NCBI GenBank assembly: GCA_963854835.1
Contig: OY978526.1
Location: forward strand, 72,698,418 to 72,762,417
Source: Megamerina dolium
Taxonomy: Eukaryota > Arthropoda > Insecta > Diptera > Megamerinidae
Direction of reading: 5' to 3'
Length of the DNA stretch: 64,000 bases
In this document: positions 23,331 through 35,079 of the stretch, one piece after another
Layout of the letters: every line of letters starts with the position of its first letter
Numbering within the stretch: position 1 is the stretch's first letter
Position numbers and translations under genes: made by a program
The notes under the pieces: generated by a model
The model's database searches: none
What the model saw: only the letters and a program-made list of their open reading frames with translations
What the model was told of the DNA's origin: nothing

Positions 23331-23604
23331 TTTTACGGGGTGCTGAGCTTGTCAAGCAATCAAAATTGGCAACATAAAGAACATACATATGGCAAGTACA
23401 TGTCGGAAGAGGCGATTGAATCGAATCAAATTAAGGCTTCTAATTATTCGAAGAACGTTCTGGCATACCAGTACGCGTTATAACGCTGGTTGGTATTTCG
23501 CTATTGGATGTTCGGCCGCTTGCTTCGATCGAAGGGACCCTATGGAAGCAGAAAAGAGACAATATGAAATGTGAACATTTTGGCAATCGAAGAAATTCGC
23601 ATCA

Positions 23605-23824
23605 TTACGTTTGATTTATTTGTCGGTTGAGCGTCGCCGAACTTGGTAAATGCGGCGATTGACTCTGTGACGGTGGTGGATTACTGTACGGTGAATGACT
23701 ATCTGAGGTAATATGATGATGTGTCATATTCAATGAACTAACATCCGCAAGTGCTAGCGGAATTGAACGCGTACCAGACGCTGTCGACATGTCATGCAAT
23801 TCAATTGGATGTGGTGGCGGTTGC

Positions 23825-23856
<32 letters not shown>

Positions 23857-24032
23857 TTGTTGCGATGACGTTGGCACCGATGACTGCGGTGGTGGTGGTC
23901 CATTCAATGACAAACCAATTGTCGACACCTGAGATGGATAAATGGGACCGGTACCGACCATCAAATTGACACCTTGTTGCATACCTTCCGGAACACGCAT
24001 GGAATAGAAAAAAGCTCCATTAGAGCATGAAT
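23605..24032 (-). CDS. srp: serpent, last coding exon (C-terminus)
   Basis: This exon supplies about 142 residues and the TAA stop at 23605..23607. The acceptor (AGAG just before 24032) gives two bases that complete the split codon left by the zinc-finger exon, so the junction reads LPNSCSNGAFFYSMRVPEG. The sequence is disordered and rich in Pro, Ser, His and Gln, with a 9-residue Gln tract near the middle and repeats of SQSQSPH type, as expected for a transactivation tail. It ends LNRQINQT. The ATG at 24000 is internal, because the frame upstream of it stays open to the splice site. The donor-acceptor distance from the previous exon is only 57 bp. An alternative acceptor two bases earlier would shift the frame. 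Confidence 0.8.
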
Positions 24033-24089
24033 CTCTGGGAAATGTATAGAAATGTCAGAGAAAGTCTCTCTCTTTCTCTTTGTACTTAC

Positions 24090-24549
24090 TAGGCAATGGT
24101 GCTCGCAACGGATTACCACCATTATTCTTTGGTTTACGTTTACGTTTCTGGATTCCTTCCTTTTTCATGGACAATGGTCGATTCATGTTGTGCAACTTAA
24201 AGTACAGGCCACAAGCATTACATACCGGATTGCCCTCGTTGTTGCGTCGCCACAATGTTGTCGAATTCGTTTGACAATTGGCACATGTGACACCAGTTCG
24301 ACGATTGTTGGCTGCCGCATTCGTTTTCGGTTTCGCTTGACGCGGTGGCATACGTACAGTTTGCCTGATGCCAGCATTACAGCAAGCCGGACAAAAGAAT
24401 TCATTACCCTTACGCATGTACGGTGTATTACAGTGTTCACATTTCAGCTCTGGTATCGTTGTGCCCAGTGTAGTTTCATAGGCTGTAATCGCACCCGTTT
24501 GAGGCCAATGAGCCGGAGTCATATTGCCAGTTGCATAATCTTCAACCAC
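24090..24549 (-). CDS. srp: serpent, zinc-finger exon (GATA C-finger)
   Basis: This exon encodes the DNA-binding region of a GATA transcription factor, nuclear, recognising WGATAR sites. Serpent controls fat body, hemocyte and midgut fate in Drosophila. Residues about 79-103 of the exon form a canonical C-X2-C-X17-C-X2-C finger (CANC...[11 protein letters not shown]...[11 protein letters not shown]), followed by the basic tail [19 protein letters not shown]. Upstream at about residues 37-56 is a second Cys set, CEHC-X12-CPAC, which is not a GATA N-finger. The exon opens after CAG at 24550 with [10 protein letters not shown] and ends before GTAAGT at 24089, leaving one base of a split codon. 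The wording of the finger best fits serpent rather than pannier, GATAd or grain. That choice rests on recalled family features, not a search. Confidence 0.88.
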
Positions 24550-25338
24550 CTGATGATGATAGTTATTCTATGTATTTTTTTTTTTAGAAAAATGTCAGAG
24601 AGAGATTGTGGAATTAATAGCAGGTGACATATCATGGGATTTTAGGTGGGGTGGAAGGGTTTATGGGAACTTGAGAGATTTTGGGAAAGAAACTGTCGAA
24701 CCGTTTGGCGGAAAAGGTTTTCTCTAGGCCTAAATACTTCCAATAAAAAAAAGTTATTTATTTATTATTTGGAGATTAATCGAATCAGACCACCTATTCG
24801 GGGTTCTTTTGGTCTTTTGGTTCGCGTGCTATGTAAGGGTTCGTTTCCAGAATTCGTAGACTATTTTCTCCAAAAGAATATTTCGCATTTTTCATGCATG
24901 TCTTTGTGAAATATAATAAAAACGTTGGTATTTTTTGAAAGCGAGACCTGGATTTGTTGATAAAAAACCGGAAACTAAAATCGTCCTGGTACTAAATTAT
25001 AACGGCGATTGTAATTATCGGTCAAGTAGAATTACTTATCATTCTAACGACACGGAGCTCAGAACAATATAAGATAATTTTGCTAATACGCCGGTAATGC
25101 GCCTCTTGAATCGCCCTTGGGACTGATCGTATAAAAAATTCTCGGGTTACACATTTTTAAGAAAAATTAAGTATTGTGCCCTAAATTTCAATTATTTTAA
25201 TAGAAAATTTTCACTTTTCATATTTTTCCACTCCGATTGGCACCAAAGTTTCTAATGGAAGATTTTTGCGTCAAAAGAATACGTTTTTGCCAGCCAACGT
25301 TTTCGAATCACAACAACACTTTGTATTGCAATACTTAC

Positions 25339-26137
25339 AAATCCCACATTTGGATAGTCCACAGTAGATGCCCACAACGTTTGATCTTGTACTGTACTTG
25401 TGACCGGATCGAATAATTGCATTGTCTGATATTGGCCCGCTTGTCGTACCGAACCTAAGTTCGGATCGGATTTACATATCAATTGTGTTGGCGTTGGTAC
25501 ATTATATAGACTATTACCCTGTCCCAGGGTATACGAAGATGTTGGTGTATAATAGCCGGCATTGCCCAAATCCGTAAAGGTTTTACCTTCATTCGGATGA
25601 CCGACACTGGCATCTACCACAGGGGGATCATAGTAAATTGTCGAAGTCGGCCCATTACCATTGTCACCGAGCGGACCGCCAAAACGTACATCATCATCGA
25701 AACGCAACGGTGTGCCAGCATGTGTAACGGAATGGACACCAGTCGCGTTGTGTTGTTGTAAGGCGGAAGCCGAAACTACAATCGATTCGGTATAAGTACC
25801 ATTTGGTGTTGGACATTGTTGATGTTGATGATGATGCTGCTGCTGCTGTTGTTGTTGCTGTTGCTGCTGCTGCTGCTGTTGCTGATGTTGCTGTGCATCG
25901 GAAGTGATTTGTTCCTTTTCAATACTCTCAATCTTAATGGAACCGCCTGTATTTTCTGTCGCACACAATATCTGCTGTCCATTTTCGGTGGTCGCATAAG
26001 TGTAGACAGTTGAGTTTGTCGTCGGATGCTCATCATTGCGTGGTGCCATTTGTACATAATCACCAGGTGACTGATGATGATGATAGTCGTTTGCTTGTGA
26101 GTCTGATTGATCGACTTCGTGTAGCTCGTTGACTTCA
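25339..26137 (-). CDS. srp: serpent, internal exon with poly-Gln tract
   Basis: The exon starts after TTTTAACAG at 26138 and ends in ...NVGF before GTAAGT (25338). Its first base completes the two-base codon left by the exon at 27968, and its end is in phase 0 with the finger exon, so three junctions agree. It encodes EVNELHEVDQSDSQANDYHH, SPGDYVQMAPRND and KIESIEKEQITSD, then a 16-residue Gln tract with His, then Ser/Thr/Tyr/Pro-rich sequence ending in LWASTVDYPNVGF. There is no folded domain. It is typical activator sequence of this gene. The ATG at 26049 is internal, because the frame is open to the acceptor. Confidence 0.82.
25831..25896 (-). repeat. srp: CAG/CAA repeat encoding poly-Gln in srp
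   Basis: A mixed CAG/CAA run encodes an uninterrupted Gln tract within the internal exon, flanked by His codons. Such tracts vary in length between individuals and species. Confidence 0.9.
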
Positions 26138-26840
26138 CTGTTAAAATTAAAAGGAATTAGTATGTAATAGCAATAGTATATGGTAATTCATTTTAAAGTA
26201 TTTTTTCCAGTAGGGTTTTAATGACAGGTATAACTGTCAAAGTGTCAAACTGTTATGGTTTCCTCATATCATCTTCATAAGACTTAGCCCGACGCAGAGT
26301 CTAGAAATTATTTAGCTGTATTACGAAAATTAGGGTTCTAAGGGAATAGGTTTCATCCGCTCAGAGCAATAAAATATCTTATAGGTCACAGGTGACTTTT
26401 GAGTAAATCCTTCTTTCTGACTTAATGGTTAATACCATTAAAAATGGGAAATTTTTGTATTTCAATTGATTTTGAGATAAAAACATTAATTTTAGTCATT
26501 TTTCATTTGAAAGCAATCTAATAATTTTTTTTTTCAATGTTCTCTCATTGTTTTTGACAGCAAAGTTACCAACCACATATTATCACAGCATAGACTCAAT
26601 GTTGCATTACGATGTTTAGACTCCTTTCTATTTGCTAGGCGATAATTTAATTTTGATCAACATTTTTTTTTCACAGTAGTAACTTTTGGAAGTAGTATAT
26701 TTTTTTTTGCGGTGAGGAGGTTTTAGAGAGGAGGTTACGAAGGGCTGACAATTACGGAGTATGCCGTTGCAGACACTAAAGAACTGCTTCATCTTTCTAG
26801 GACACTTGAACCTACCGCGAAACTACAGCAATATAACTTC

Positions 26841-27445
26841 GTAGTAGTAATAGTAGCAACTTCTAATACTAATATTTGTCATTTTTAGTAGTAGTTGTAA
26901 TCGTAGTAATGTTCGGTAGAATGCATAGTAGCAGTAGTAGTAGTAGTAGTAGTAGTAGAAATATTAGTAGCAGTAATAGTAGAAATTGTAGTGATAGTAG
27001 TAGGAGTAGTAGAAGTAATAATGGGAGAATGTAATGTAGTAGAAGTAATAATGGGAGTAGTAGTACTAGTAGTAATAGTAGGAGTAATAGTAGTAGTAGT
27101 AGTAGTAGTAGTAGAAGTAGTTGTAGTAGTAGTAGTAGTAATAGTAGTAGTAGTAGTGGTGGTAGTAGTAGTAGTAGGAGTAGGAGTAGTGGTAGTAGTA
27201 ATAGTAGTAGTAGTAGTAGTAGTAGTAGTAGCAGTAGTAATAGTAGTAGTAATAGTAGTAGGAGTAGTAGTAATAGTAATATGTAGTAGTAGTAGTAGCA
27301 GTAGTAATAGTAGTAGTAATAGTAGTAGGAGTAATAGTAATATGTAGTAGTAGTAGTAGCAGTAGTAATAGTAGTAGTAATAGTAGTAGGAGTAGTAGTA
27401 ACAGTAATATGTAGTAGTAGTACTTAGTAGTAGTAGTAGTAGCAA

Positions 27446-27481
<36 letters not shown>

Positions 27482-27512
27482 CTGTAGTAGTAGTAGTAGT
27501 AGTAGTAATATG

Positions 27513-27556
<44 letters not shown>

Positions 27557-27666
27557 ATAGTAATAGTAGTAGTAATATGGAGCAGTAGTAGTACTTAGTA
27601 GTAGTAATAGTAGTAGTAATAGTAGTAGTAGTAGTAGTAGTAGTAATATGGAGTAGTAGTAGTACT

Positions 27667-27698
<32 letters not shown>

Positions 27699-27935
27699 AT
27701 ACTAGTAGTAGTAGTAATATGGAGCAGTAGTAGTACTTAGTAGTATTAATAGTAGTAGTAATAGTAGTAGTAGTAGTAGTAGTAGTAGTAAAAGTACTTC
27801 GTAGTAGTAGTAGTAATAGTACTTCGCAGTAGTAGTAGTAATAGTACTTCGTAGTAGTAGGAGTAGTAGTAGTAGTAATATGGAGTAGTAGTATTACTTA
27901 GTAGTAGTAGGAGTAGTAGTGTCTATTAGTAATAT
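26841..27935. repeat. ~1.1-kb (AGT)n array in srp intron 1
   Basis: Almost the whole block is AGT/TAG trinucleotide on the plus strand, i.e. CTA/TAC on the srp sense strand. Interruptions are ATA, AGG, AGC and TTG variants. Sub-repeats such as aatatggagcagtagtagta recur near 27572 and 27717, and agtacttcgtagtagtag three times at 27793..27860. So the 3' half has higher-order structure. It fills most of intron 1 (27967..26138). Long frames through it (poly-Thr/Ser one way, poly-Val the other) are artefacts. Confidence 0.97.
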
Positions 27936-27967
27936 TGGGAATTTGCTAGTAGTGCCCTTAAACTTAC

Positions 27968-28347
27968 AATGTGCCCGCTGTGGTTAGTATTCGACGCTGT
28001 TGTGGTAATCTCACTATAGGAAGGTACTCCTCGTTGGTTTGTGTCTGAACTACGGTTGATACTGTGGATACAGGTGGTTGTTGCTGCTGCTGCTGCGTTG
28101 AATGACTAGATACCTGTTGTTGATGATCTTGGTGCTGTTGCTGATGTTGTTGTTGTTGTTGTTGTTGTTGCTGCTGCTGATGATGATGATGATTTTGTTG
28201 GTGCTCATCTAATGCAGATGTATTTTGTTGTTGCAAATGTTGTTGATCGTTCTCATTCGATTCGTTTTTGATTTTATCTAATAAATGTTGCTGATGTTGT
28301 GATTGCAATTGTTGATGTTGCTGCTGCTGCTGCTGCTGAACTTCCAT
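27968..28347 (-). CDS. srp: serpent, upstream Gln/His-rich exon
   Basis: This exon encodes MEVQQQQQQQHQQLQ, then LLDKIKNESNEND and several further Gln and His tracts, closing with NEEYLPIVRLPQQRRILTTAG before GTAAGT at 27967. It leaves two bases (TT) that join the T at 26137 to make Phe, so the phase fits the next exon. The upstream boundary is CTTCATTGCAG directly before the ATG at 28347, a good acceptor, so this exon is probably internal and the ATG need not be the start codon. Exons further upstream were not recognised in 28.4-30 kb. Gene identity comes from the downstream finger exon. Confidence 0.75.
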
Positions 28348-28379
28348 CTGCAATGAAGCACGAATAGAAAATGACTACA

Positions 28380-29330
28380 CTTGAATATTTTTCAAAGCGG
28401 CTTTTTTTTTGTTTTTAGGCCATAAGTATACATATTTTATTTTACTTATTGCTCATTGTTGGTGTGTTTCTCTATTTGGGTATTTTATTTTACAATATTT
28501 TGTTTTGTATTTATTTTTTATTTAGTTGTAGGTACATGAAAGCGTGTCTCAAGTTCCGGTCATAATATGTTTGTTAGTATTTGGGTTTGCAGCTCTAAGA
28601 AAATATTGGCAAGTGCTAAACACATGATGATTATGTTGATGATGATGATGAGGTGCTAGGTAGTATTCGTCAACGAGTATTGGAATGCTTACATGCTTGT
28701 ATTTCCGTTAAACACTTACTAAAATGATCATAAAAAAAGAGCGAAAAAATGTCAATCGTCATACAATTGTTAGTGGCTGTGGTGGCGGCAAACTACAAAA
28801 GTTTTTGTTTTTGCTGTGATGAAAGCAAGACAAAAAAAAAAAAAAAAAAAAAGCAAAAATGTACTTAATTTGTCACCTACAATATAAAAAGAAAAAAAAA
28901 AACAATTATGTTGTTGTTCGTCTTCAACTATACCGATATATTATGCATGTATTGTACCCAGTTACTTTGTTTGTGTAAGTTCATATGCGCGTCAATATTA
29001 TGTCAACATTATTTTTCACTTTTCATTTTCTAGAGCAAGAGGAAATCATTGTTAAAGAATTCCCCAAACCAAAAACAACACAAAAATAACATCAATGTAA
29101 ACGCCAAAGTAATAATTGACAGAAATGACAACACTTTAACCAAAACAACAATAACAACAACGAGAACAACAGCAACAATGTTGACGACAACCATTGTTTC
29201 TCTGACGTTTTGCCAACAATTATACATTTTGTTATTCATTGTTTATATGCATACATACAGTGTGCTCGCGATAATGTGAACTACTAGTAATTGAGATCGT
29301 TCACATTTACCTCTTTGCATCCACTGTTTA
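28380..29330. other. Presumed srp intron or 5' region, low-complexity patches
   Basis: It contains (GAT)n at 28635..28655, long A runs at 28833..28853 and 28892..28903, and a CAA/ACA-rich patch at 29145..29175. No further exon is supported. Confidence 0.4.
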
Positions 29331-29341
29331 TGACGTGAATT

Positions 29342-29416
29342 CACTCTCTAATGTTGACTCTAAAATGTTGCCTCAACTCTCACTCTCTAATGTTGACACT
29401 AAAATGTTGCCTCAAC
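29342..29416 (+). repeat. 39-bp tandem duplication
   Basis: The 39-bp unit beginning cactctctaatgttgac at 29342 recurs at 29381 with one substitution, and each copy contains taaaatgttgcctcaac. Confidence 0.9.
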
Positions 29417-29618
29417 ATCGCAGCAACATTTTTGACTTTTTCCAGTTGACAGAGTACTTGAAGTTTGTGATGAAAATGGTAATATTCAAAAATGTCTGCA
29501 TCTTGAAACTACAGAAATCTAGTTGTTCTGGTATTACGAGGAACCTATTTTGGGGCTTAATCAATAAAATATAAATTCTGTTCTCCAAAAGTCTTCTCTA
29601 AAATGAGAATGGAAAACT

Positions 29619-30012
29619 AGTGCCGTAGCTCAGTGGTTAATGCGTTGGCCTTCTGATCTTCTGAAGCAAAATATTAATACAAAAAAAAAAAAACAGATTT
29701 TTCTTTTCGGTGGGCAAGCAATTGGCAATTCTTCCGGCAGTAAAAATTTCAATGAACTTCAAAGCTTCTAAAAGAACTCTGTGACAAAGCGTAGAAAAAG
29801 TGACGTCACAATATAAGTAGATCCCTTCTAATACTGTACATAATTGGTAATTCTTCCGGCAGTAAAAATTTGCCAGAACTTCGAAGCTTCTAAAAGAACT
29901 CTGTGACAAAGTTAAGAAAAACTGATGTCACAATATAAGTAGATCCCTTCTAATACTGTACATAATTTAACATGCACAAAGAGCTCTTCGAGGCCCATAA
30001 GTGCCACACGTA
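29619..30012 (+). mobile_element. tRNA-headed SINE with internally duplicated body
   Basis: The head tgccgtagctcagtggttaa keeps the A box, but the B box region is deleted and replaced by a short poly-A. The body segment from aattggcaattcttccggca through ctaatactgtaca occurs twice in tandem (about 29719..29831 and 29832..29943, roughly 113 bp each). The distal part then ends in gaggcccataagtgccacac. No other copy in the window has the duplication. Confidence 0.88.
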
Positions 30013-30019
30013 TTTTTTT

Positions 30020-31480
30020 ATATAAGGATTAAACGAATATTTAAGCAGATAATTTACCATCCCTGTGTGCGGTAATTTGCAATTAATATATATTATTCAA
30101 TAAACTCCTAAAACAAAAAAATTTTTATTAATTTTTACTAGTAGAATTTTTATTAATTTTAACATTTTTCTAGTAAAGCTGCAGTCTTAATTTGACTAAT
30201 TTTTAATAAAAAAAATAAAATAAATAATGAAACTAGTGGTCTGTTGTTAGTCAGCTGTTTTCATTTAATTGACAATTCAACAGACAATTGAATACCATTC
30301 ATATTCTTGACTATCCAATTGAAAGTCACTTCTGCAATACGTCACATTTCAGAGTAACCAATATAATATAAAAAATATTCATGATATTGAGAGTGCACTG
30401 TAAATAAATACATATGCAGCCACATATAATATTGTGGCTGCATATTCATTGTTGACAATGACAATCGTACAATCGGAAATCAAAGTTGACAGAATAACAA
30501 ACAACATGTATTACAAATTATTATATTTCTCAATGATTAGGTACGTATTTTGTCACAATTTTGGAAAAATTCCTCAATTTTTAATTGCAATTCATGGAAA
30601 TAATACTGAATATTCGTCGTTACTTTTAAATGTTGAATATGATTTGGTGCGGTAAAGAGAAGGAACAAACCTATTTAATTCATTATATACAACTTTTACG
30701 ATGTTGCTAAACATTTTTGGGAAACTCATAAACATTATGTCAATATTTGTATGGCGAATAGTTTATATGACCTCGACAAGTTTACAAGGTAAATTTGGCA
30801 TATTGCCAATGTCGAAAAAATTATATACGTGTTTCAGGGGTGGCTTTTGGAAAAATTGGAATACATTATCTTATGTAACTTAAGGTTGAGGTGGGTGCCG
30901 TAGCCTAATTATCAGTACATGAGATTGTCCCTACAAACACCGACAAACACTCGTAGATTTTGATCTAGATCTTAGAGCTTATCCTCTAAGATGATTTCAT
31001 AATACTTTAACACTTTGATACTTTCTTCGCTATATACAAAGTCACCCTAACTTGAGTATCCAAAATGAACTATGCCTTTCATTACATCGGTCTAGAAAAA
31101 TACTTATGGATTCCATGGCTCTTCGGCCGCGGATTCGTTGAGTATTGAGCAAGAAGCCTCTGGAAATCCTCTGGAACAAAATTCCTGGTCTTAGACAAGT
31201 AAAAGAACTCACTGAACCAAACTCAGCTTTAGTCCCACAGATTTTAAAAAACCCAATTAAAGATTCCTTGCCATTTATCTGACCATCAAATCTTCAGATA
31301 TCATAAAAGTGGTCTATCAAATCCTAGGGAAACCCCTATTTAACATAAACATTTAGTTGTTTTGGATAACATAAAATAAATTAGGCACCCCCAATGTGTT
31401 GTTTTTATGTGTCCTTCCTTACAACTCACGCATAATCTGCCACAAGTTCAATTGGATTTCTTTTATTTTTTAAAAGTGGC
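30020..31480. other. Intergenic sequence, nothing firm
   Basis: A 17-bp match to the SINE head (gtgggtgccgtagc) at 30889..30905 may be a truncated SINE. Nothing else is recognised. Confidence 0.4.
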
Positions 31481-31589
31481 CCAATTATTTCGTTCTGTAG
31501 ATTATTTGACACCATCCGTACTTTGGTTTCCTCATATTTTTATATAATCCTAGCCAAACGAGGAGCAGACATGCTTCTAATTGACTCCG

Positions 31590-32032
31590 AGCTCTGCTGT
31601 GGACTTGCATAAAGTCAGACAAACGAAGTACTCGTACTATGGGCAGAAACGAAATTTGCCAACACCTGGCTGAACAGCTCCGGTCAGTGGCGAGCAAAGC
31701 AATTTCTCATCCCAGCTAAGGGAATATCGGACAAGCTACTTTCGTTAAGTCAAAAAGACTTACGAACTCTATCTGGTTATTCCACAGGCCACTGTAGCCG
31801 GTTTCACGGACTCTGGTGTCTGTAGATTTTGTGATATGGACACTGAAAGTTCGAAGCATATTCTCTGCGAATATCCAGCACTTGACTGCCGTAGGCTTCA
31901 CCATCTAGGAGCCATTATCATGTCTCCATAAAAATTATGAAACAATAAATTTCAGATAGTGCTTAAATTCATAAATAGCCTAAAGCCTAGGGTTTGACCA
32001 CAGTACATCTTGGTATCTAATAATAATAATAT
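31590..32032 (+). pseudogene. LINE 3' fragment with (TAA)n tail
   Basis: Readable pieces are NSSGQWRAKQFLIP, LSLSQKDLRTLSGYSTGHC and, after a shift, CRFCDMDTESSKHILCEYPA, which is the Cys-His motif that follows RNase H in I/R1-like LINEs. The element ends in a short TAA repeat near 32018..32030. The minus-strand LINE at 43.8-45 kb carries the same region (KDLRMLIGVITEHNTCGHH). Confidence 0.8.
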
Positions 32033-32870
32033 ATAATTCTAAGACGCCCTATAAAATCCCTTATAAAAATTTGTATGGGACCACGCATTATCGATTGATA
32101 AGTTCTGAGCAATTTTTCACATCCGATGTATGCAAATAATTCAGTTGACGATAAAACACCTTCGAATTAATCCTCCGGTTTTGCGAAAGGATCTCGAAAA
32201 GAGCATCATCTTAGTTTAATCAAAATCGGCTTTGAATGTGGCAGCATTTTCATGTCATGATCGATTTAATTAAATATTGTCGCAAACAATTTGTTTTTCA
32301 TCGACGTCGTAATTCATTGCAAGACCGAGTTGTTTTTATTGCGTTTCAGATCTACATTTAACGCAAATGCTGATACGATCGGTGAGATGGATTTCCTTCA
32401 GCTCACGTGGGACTCAAGAAACATAGCCTTTTGATGAATTCCAACTTACGAAGATGAGTGTGAATAGCCGAATGTTAAATATTTACTGTCTCTGCGATGT
32501 CACGAGTTGTTGTCTTCTACCTTAGTTGGTCCTCCAGTACGAAGAGCACCGTTGACATCAAAATCTCCAACACGAATTTGGTGAATCACAATTGGTACTG
32601 GCGATCACCATAAATTTCTGCACTTTTCAAACTACATGGATTAAGAATGTCAAATGAATTAATATCGATCATCGATCAGCCTCATTCTTTTATCGGTGAT
32701 CTTCTTCGTGGAGGTTGAATTCACCCACATTTTAACCAAAGGTAACCGGCATTGCCCATCTTGTGATTAAAGTCATCAGACATGATATTGTGGCGAGAAC
32801 AGTGGCCACCACATACGATCTTACTGACATGCCATTGCCCGTTTGGAATTTAAAAAGACCAGGCTACGCA
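32033..32870. other. Intergenic sequence, nothing recognised
   Basis: Part of this may be the decayed 5' half of the mariner that becomes readable at 32870. I could not align it. Confidence 0.35.
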
Positions 32871-33345
32871 AAGACGCTTGATATTTGGATACCACAATGT
32901 AACAAAATCGAACTATTTTTGAAGTGAATCATTACGAGCGATGAAAAATGAATTTAGTACGAGAATATCCAATGCAAACGATCATGTTGAAAGTCCGGTG
33001 ATCTTTCACAAACGACTTCATAGCATGAATTGACATCAAACAAGGTTATGTTGAGTGTTTGATGAGATTTGAAGGGAATTGTCTATTATAATAGCTACTA
33101 CAACCTGGTGAAATGGTTAATTCTAATCTCTATTGCTCACAATTCGACTGTTTGTTTTGCAATCGCGAAAAAGCGACCAGAATTGGCCAACAGAAAAGGA
33201 GTTGTATTTCATTATGACAATGCCAGACCACACACACACATCTTTGATGAGTCGAAACAAATTCACGGTACTTGGTTGGGAAGTTTTGATGCATCCACGG
33301 AAAAAATTGACCAACCGAAGAGCCTTTAAAATTATTTGGCCAAGT
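32870..33345 (+). pseudogene. Mariner transposase relic (DD34D type)
   Basis: Pieces in order are ITSDEK (first catalytic Asp region), then a stretch with stops, then DLKGIVYYN and KKRPELANRKGVVF-HYDNARPHT (second Asp in YDNARPH). Then comes WLGSFDAS in place of the usual GWEVLMHPPYSPDLAPSDY, with the alternative frame giving GWEVLMHPR. The third Asp region is destroyed by a frameshift and deletion near 33300. Confidence 0.85.
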
Positions 33346-35070
33346 TTTTCGCCTATAAACAGTCAAACGAAGCTCATATCAAATCGAGCAATTTGCTTTA
33401 ATGACATTTGATCAAGTGTCAAATCAGTCAAAATCTGTCACTAGTGATCTAAAAATTCATAAGACTCCATCTATTGTGAAAACAGTCATGACTTTGACAA
33501 CAACCCAGTCTTTAGAAAACCCCCCAAGTATGTAGAAGAAATAAATTAAATGGAAAATACATGAATTTCTCATGAAATGATTCATAAGTCTGTATAAAAG
33601 AGCAAATATAAATTGACGATGACGATGATCGTAATAGTTAGACTGGTGACACGTCATATGTATTGTTGGACAGGAAATCACACACACAAACACACGCACA
33701 CACACACACCACAAAAATAAACGTCAAATGCATATTGATCGTGGCTCGTAAATATTAGTATTTATTTACATAATATAAAACAATACGAGTGCCTACCTGC
33801 CTAAGAATACTTAGTGTATGAACATGGGTGTGTTCATACATAGAGAATATCATTGTAATTAAAGATTTGCATATGACGTCACATAATTGGATATCCCCAT
33901 GTAATGGAAGATATCACAAAAAAAAAAAAAATGTAAACAAATTTTAATACGCATAAAAAACAAAATCAGTGATAGTGTTTCGATGTGGACGATAAGAAAG
34001 TGTTTTGCTCTGTAACTCAGGTGGCCATGCTATCGCTTGTGCTCCCGCACCGATAATTTTCCCAATTTAATGATAACAAACGTAACGTAATGAAATTGAA
34101 AGCAACAGAGATATGGAAAAGAAATGGTCTATCTATAGAAACGATTACAACCAAACTGATCACCTTGAATTGGTTGGTTGGTTGGTTGGCGCTGCTGTTG
34201 GTGGATGGCCTTCATCTGCATCACAATGTTGTATCGTATGTAGTATTATCACCAACAGATATGGACTGCAGATAATTTTCGAGAGATAGGTACTGAATGA
34301 AAAATATATTTTTAAATACAACAGCAACAAACGTTTACTACTTTCGTTGGAAATACGTTGGAAATATGCTCGTGTGAGGTGGAGATAGTGTCGTAGTGAT
34401 TGTTGAAGGAGTCATACTATTCATACAATCCATGAATGAATGAATGTGTAAAACCACCATGATGATTCCAAAAATATCAGCTGTTTGTTCGTCTGTTGTA
34501 CTTGTACATATTGCACGATAGTGTGTCTCACGTGCTACGATTGCTCAGTTTTATCTATTTTCAAACAAAAGATATTGACTCCATAATCGCACATATTTTG
34601 GTATTGTGTCAAAGTACGAATATCTATAGATATTGTACTATTTATCTCATATTTAGATAGATATTTTCGATTTGTGTGTGTGTGTGTTTTATTCACATGC
34701 AAAGCTCTATTTACATAGATTGGCACAGATGCCGCCGTATGGTCGATCGTGCTGCAATAATTTGCTTTGGAAAAAATCGTTCACGTGCTGCATTGTTTTT
34801 GGGGGGTTTAATGAACGCTTCAAAAGATAATATTGTTGTGAAAGTGTACAACAAAAAATTATAGTTTCAATCAATAGATTAGTTATTATTATTGCTATTT
34901 TTAATTTGGATTTTATTTTTAGATTAATTCAAGAATTAATTGCATAAACGTTAAGATATTTCAACGAAATTTAACATGAAGTATCTGTAATTCAAGAGTA
35001 TTGACTCTATTGATAATTGACATAATTGACCAAATCTTATGGCCACACGCAGTAATTAAAGAGACCAACC
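33346..35070. other. Intergenic sequence with microsatellites
   Basis: A CA-rich tract lies at 33679..33710, (GT)n at 34676..34688 and a tggttggttggttgg run at 34171..34186. No gene is supported. Confidence 0.45.
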
Positions 35071-35079
35071 TCGGAATTA

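Noticed and set aside
24052..24627. 191-codon open frame on the plus strand
   Set aside because: It is antisense to the serpent zinc-finger exon, whose minus-strand frame has an unmistakable GATA finger and matching splice sites.
25776..26138. 120-codon minus-strand frame with Asn/Ser runs
   Set aside because: It is an alternative reading of the CAG/CAA tract in the serpent internal exon. The Gln frame has consistent splice phases at both ends.
26885..27445. Long open frames of poly-Thr/Tyr/Leu (minus) and poly-Val (plus)
   Set aside because: They are translations of the AGT trinucleotide array. Every frame of such a repeat is open unless TAG falls in register.
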